From Lachnospiraceae bacterium (GTDB taxonomy: Bacteria; Bacillota; Clostridia; Lachnospirales; Lachnospiraceae), in assembly GCA_017958585.1 (NCBI GenBank), contig JAGDCK010000039.1, positions 1 to 6,534 on the forward strand: a stretch of 6,534 nt of DNA, in the 5' to 3' direction. A model generated the notes under the pieces. The model ran no database searches. It was given only the letters and a program-made list of their open reading frames with translations, and was not told the origin of the DNA. Positions 4,244 to 6,534 of this stretch are shown one piece after another. Position 1 is the stretch's first letter, and each line of letters opens with the position of its first letter. A program made the translations under genes and the position numbers.

Positions 4244-6295
4244 CTAAATTTCTCCGTTTTCCATCATAACGTCAAGAGTGGACTTCAGTTCTCCGATAGC
4301 CTCCGCAAGACCGACTCCCTCAAGCTGGCACGCTGCGGTGTTCATGTGACCGCCGCCACCCATTTTCTCCATGACGATCTGGACATTGACTTCGTCCATA
4401 CTTCTGGCGCTTATATATATCTGGCCCTGGTAATCGGTAAGTACAAAGCTGGCCTTCACTCCGCGAATGTTTAATAGTTCGTTTGCAGCCTGAGCACCTA
4501 TGATTGTGGGGCTTGGAAGTTCGTCCGCCGTACAAACGGAGATGGCGAAACTGTTTTTGTAGATCTCCGCCTGGCTGACCGCATCCGCTCTGGCTTTGTA
4601 TTCAAGGGCATCCTCTCTGAAAAGTTTCCTTACGCGCATTACATCCGCGCCGTTTCTTCTGAGGAATGCTGCTGCCTCGAAGGTTCTGACACCTGTCTTT
4701 GTCATGAAATTGTTGGTATCCACCATGATTCCGGAGTACATACAGTCAGCTTCCTCCGCATGGATCTTGATATTGTCATAGGTATATTGCAAAATCTCCG
4801 ATACCATTTCGCAGGCACTTGATGCATAGGGCTCAATGTATGAGAGGGTCGCATTCTCGATGGTCTCCGTTCCCTGTCTGTGATGATCGAGAACCACGAT
4901 GGATTTGCACGCTCTTAAAAGTTCCGGGCACTCGGTAATGGATGGCTTGTTAACATCAACCACTACAAGGACCGTGTTGTTTCCGGCAATCTCAAGGGCC
5001 GTCTGGTTGTTTATTATCATGTCAGGATCGTAGTCCGGATTATCTCTGAACAGATCCACAAGGGGCTGTATTCCTGAAGGGATATCGTTTAATACGATCT
5101 GAGCTTTTCTGTCGAGAGCTGTGGTAACTCTGTAAATACCAACCGCTGCACCGAAGGCATCCACATCGGGATTTCTGTGTCCCATGACCAGGACTCTGTC
5201 CTTTGCGGTAATGATTTCTCTCAAGGCATGGGCCTTAACACGGGCTTTAACACGAGTATTTTTTTCCATCTGCTGGCTTTTTCCGCCGTAGTAGGTGATG
5301 CTCTCAGGTGTCTTTATAACCGCCTGATCGCCGCCTCGTCCGAGGGCCAGGTCGATGGCATTTCTGGAAAACTCATAGTTTTGAGCATATGTCAGTCCGT
5401 CAAGACCGATTCCCATACTGATTGTCACCGCCATCTCGTTTCCGATGTTTACGGTCTTTACATCCTCCAGCAGATCAAATCTGTTTTCCTGAAGTCGGGC
5501 GATTGATTTTTTACGCATGATGACAAGGTATTTATCTTTTTCCAGCTTCTTTGTGATTCCGTCAAGAGCGGAGATATATTTGTTGATCTTTCTGTCGATA
5601 AGAGCGATGAGGAGGCTTCGTCTTACTTCCTCAACACTGTCCAGCGCCTCATCATAGTTGTCCAGATATATCATACCAACTGCAAGGCTCTGATCATCAA
5701 CTTCCTGAAGGGCGATCCTGAGAGCGGTCTCGTCGTAGAGGTAAACTGCTATCAGGTAGCCGTTGTAATTGTCAACGTCCACCAGATTATTGTGCTCCAC
5801 CATGTCCTTTAGAGACACTTTTTTGAATTTTGCCATGTATTCCATGCCGTCGTGTTCGAGCTCATACTGGGTCTCGTCCACGCCGTTTTCATCCGGCAGT
5901 CTGTCCCTTGTGATCGTGGGGAAAATGGAGGTGATGGATTTGTTAAATCCTTTGCTCTGATGGGTCACCGATTCAAAGGAAGTGTTGGTCCAGATAACCT
6001 TGCCCGTATCATCCAACAGGGCGTATGGAATATCCAGATCCCTTAAAAGTTTTCTCTGAATCTGACCGTACTCGGTGGCGAAACTGACCAGTTCGTTGAG
6101 GACCACCGGTTTATAATTAAAATACAGAATAAGCGTCAATATGAAATAAAATACCACGAAAGTAAACAGGATCGCTCCGAAGATACTGTCCGCGATAAAT
6201 ACGGCGATATCTATAGCCAAAAGTAAAAATCCAAGATATATGCCGTACTGAAGGTATAACTTCATTGCACCCCTAAGTTTTGTCTTACTCTTCAT
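4244..6295 (-). CDS. gdpP: Membrane-anchored c-di-AMP phosphodiesterase (DHH/DHHA1)
   Basis: This 683-residue protein matches the GdpP (YybT) family, which hydrolyses cyclic di-AMP to pApA and so influences potassium balance, turgor and cell-wall stress responses. Two membrane segments (about 14-34 and 38-59) anchor it. A PAS-like sensor follows (about 80-190; in other species it binds haem). Next is a degenerate GGDEF domain (about 203-330) ending LGRGGDQAV in place of an active motif. The DHH domain has H373, D377 and D379 in GHRNPDVDA, D447 in VVVDVN, D470-H471-H472 in LDHHRQ and D526 in MVDTNNF, so all metal ligands appear present. DHHA1 ends with GGGGH (646-650). GGAG lies 8 nt before the chosen ATG. 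A second ATG at codon 11 has its own AGGGG, so a 673-residue form is possible. It is first in the operon with rplI and dnaB. Confidence 0.95.
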   Translation of the reverse strand: MKSKTKLRGAMKLYLQYGIYLGFLLLAIDIAVFIADSIFGAILFTFVVFYFILTLILYFNYKPVVLNELVSFATEYGQIQRKLLRDLDIPYALLDDTGKVIWTNTSFESVTHQSKGFNKSITSIFPTITRDRLPDENGVDETQYELEHDGMEYMAKFKKVSLKDMVEHNNLVDVDNYNGYLIAVYLYDETALRIALQEVDDQSLAVGMIYLDNYDEALDSVEEVRRSLLIALIDRKINKYISALDGITKKLEKDKYLVIMRKKSIARLQENRFDLLEDVKTVNIGNEMAVTISMGIGLDGLTYAQNYEFSRNAIDLALGRGGDQAVIKTPESITYYGGKSQQMEKNTRVKARVKAHALREIITAKDRVLVMGHRNPDVDAFGAAVGIYRVTTALDRKAQIVLNDIPSGIQPLVDLFRDNPDYDPDMIINNQTALEIAGNNTVLVVVDVNKPSITECPELLRACKSIVVLDHHRQGTETIENATLSYIEPYASSACEMVSEILQYTYDNIKIHAEEADCMYSGIMVDTNNFMTKTGVRTFEAAAFLRRNGADVMRVRKLFREDALEYKARADAVSQAEIYKNSFAISVCTADELPSPTIIGAQAANELLNIRGVKASFVLTDYQGQIYISARSMDEVNVQIVMEKMGGGGHMNTAACQLEGVGLAEAIGELKSTLDVMMENGEI

Positions 6296-6339
6296 ATCCC
6301 TATCTCCATGCCTTAGTATATAAGTTTATACTCCATTGT

Positions 6340-6368
6340 ATTATAACAAATTTGTTCGCTGTATTCCA
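6340..6368 (-). promoter_or_regulatory. Predicted extended -10 promoter of gdpP-rplI-dnaB
   Basis: On the minus strand TGTTATAAT (6348-6340) gives a perfect TATAAT (6345-6340) with the extended TGn element. The -35 position (6368-6363, TGGAAT, 17 nt spacer) is weak, as is common with an extended -10. Transcription would start near 6333, leaving a leader of about 40 nt before the gdpP ATG. Confidence 0.7.
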
Positions 6369-6395
6369 TACTTTATCACTTTTATCCCTATGAAT

Positions 6396-6422
6396 AAAAA
6401 AGAATCTCGCTTGCGAGATTCT
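6396..6422 (-). terminator. Leftward intrinsic terminator upstream of the gdpP promoter
   Basis: AGAATCTCGC (6401-6410) and GCGAGATTCT (6413-6422) form a perfect 10-bp stem. On the minus strand it is followed by a run of six T (6401-6396). It would stop transcription arriving from the right and isolate the gdpP operon. It is also the first member of the hairpin series that fills the right edge, so a terminator role may not be its only one. Confidence 0.6.
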
Positions 6423-6534
6423 ACGCGCCGAGCGCGTGTTGCTTTAGCAACAATCTTCTTCTCGCGCGAGTGCGCATCCTTAGCGGAGCGCTTTTTACTT
6501 TATAGGAAATTCGGAGGAATTTCCTATAAAGTAA
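6401..6534. repeat. Series of closely spaced hairpins at the right edge
   Basis: Six inverted repeats occur in 134 bp. They are AGAATCTCGC/GCGAGATTCT (6401-6422), ACGCGC/GCGCGT with loop CGA (6423-6437), GTTGCT/AGCAAC (6438-6451), the palindrome CTCGCGCGAG (6461-6470), AGCG/CGCT (6482-6492) and the 18-bp repeat at 6495-6534. The first three abut with no spacer. No coding frame of note is present. Composition alternates between CG-rich hairpins and an A/T-rich last hairpin, unlike the flanking DNA. It may be a repeated intergenic palindromic element, a structured RNA or part of a small non-autonomous mobile element. It may continue beyond the window. Confidence 0.6.
6495..6534. repeat. Perfect 18-bp inverted repeat with a 4-nt GGAG loop
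   Basis: TTACTTTATAGGAAATTC (6495-6512) and GAATTTCCTATAAAGTAA (6517-6534) are perfect inverted copies around GGAG. The last paired base is the last base of the window, so the true extent is unknown. No T-run follows on the minus strand. On the plus strand the sequence after the stem is not visible, so a rightward terminator function cannot be judged. Confidence 0.8.

Noticed and set aside
4320..4535. Short frames inside gdpP, dnaB and rplI on either strand
   Set aside because: They are shadows of strongly conserved genes and show no motif or independent translation signal.
6401..6534. CRISPR array or tRNA cluster
   Set aside because: The hairpins differ from each other, there are no regular spacers, and no cloverleaf or anticodon arm pattern can be drawn.

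Overview
The window looks like chromosomal DNA of an anaerobic, fermentative, low-to-moderate GC Firmicute of class Clostridia, most likely of the Lachnospiraceae (Butyrivibrio/Pseudobutyrivibrio/Roseburia type). The grounds are clostridial Shine-Dalgarno sites, a 55-residue 2[4Fe-4S] clostridial ferredoxin, pyruvate formate-lyase fermentation genes and the Firmicute gene order gdpP-rplI-dnaB. The family assignment is an inference from gene content. No rRNA, tRNA, CRISPR array or transposase gene is visible.

Left half, plus strand (1-2327): a fermentation locus. It opens inside the large subunit of pyruvate formate-lyase (PFL). That protein stops early, at the hinge just before the C-terminal glycyl-radical domain. 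The missing domain is encoded 330 bp downstream as its own 80-residue gene with a strong ribosome binding site (892-1134). Between the two lie a local duplication of the end of the PFL core, a hairpin, and a 66-residue ORF (656-856). The start of this small ORF resembles the start of the radical domain, but it lacks the glycine loop and ends in a short cysteine-containing tail. A strong terminator closes this group. The PFL-activating radical-SAM enzyme pflA follows with its own promoter. Next comes a small ferredoxin with its own promoter, which overlaps a perfect 10-bp inverted repeat (putative operator). Functionally, PFL splits pyruvate with CoA into acetyl-CoA and formate, PflA installs its glycyl radical, and the ferredoxin is a plausible electron source for PflA.

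Right half, minus strand (2404-6295): a compact housekeeping operon transcribed leftward, gdpP (c-di-AMP phosphodiesterase) - rplI (ribosomal protein L9) - dnaB (replicative helicase), with gaps of 20 and 14 nt. It starts at an extended -10 promoter and converges on the ferredoxin gene across a shared GC-rich terminator.

Right edge (6296-6534): no gene. After the gdpP promoter comes an unusual series of closely spaced hairpins, ending in a perfect 18-bp inverted repeat that reaches the last base of the window.

The most interesting item is the two-piece PFL with the intervening radical-domain look-alike. It suggests a PFL whose oxygen-sensitive radical module is a replaceable subunit, perhaps with a non-radical partner.
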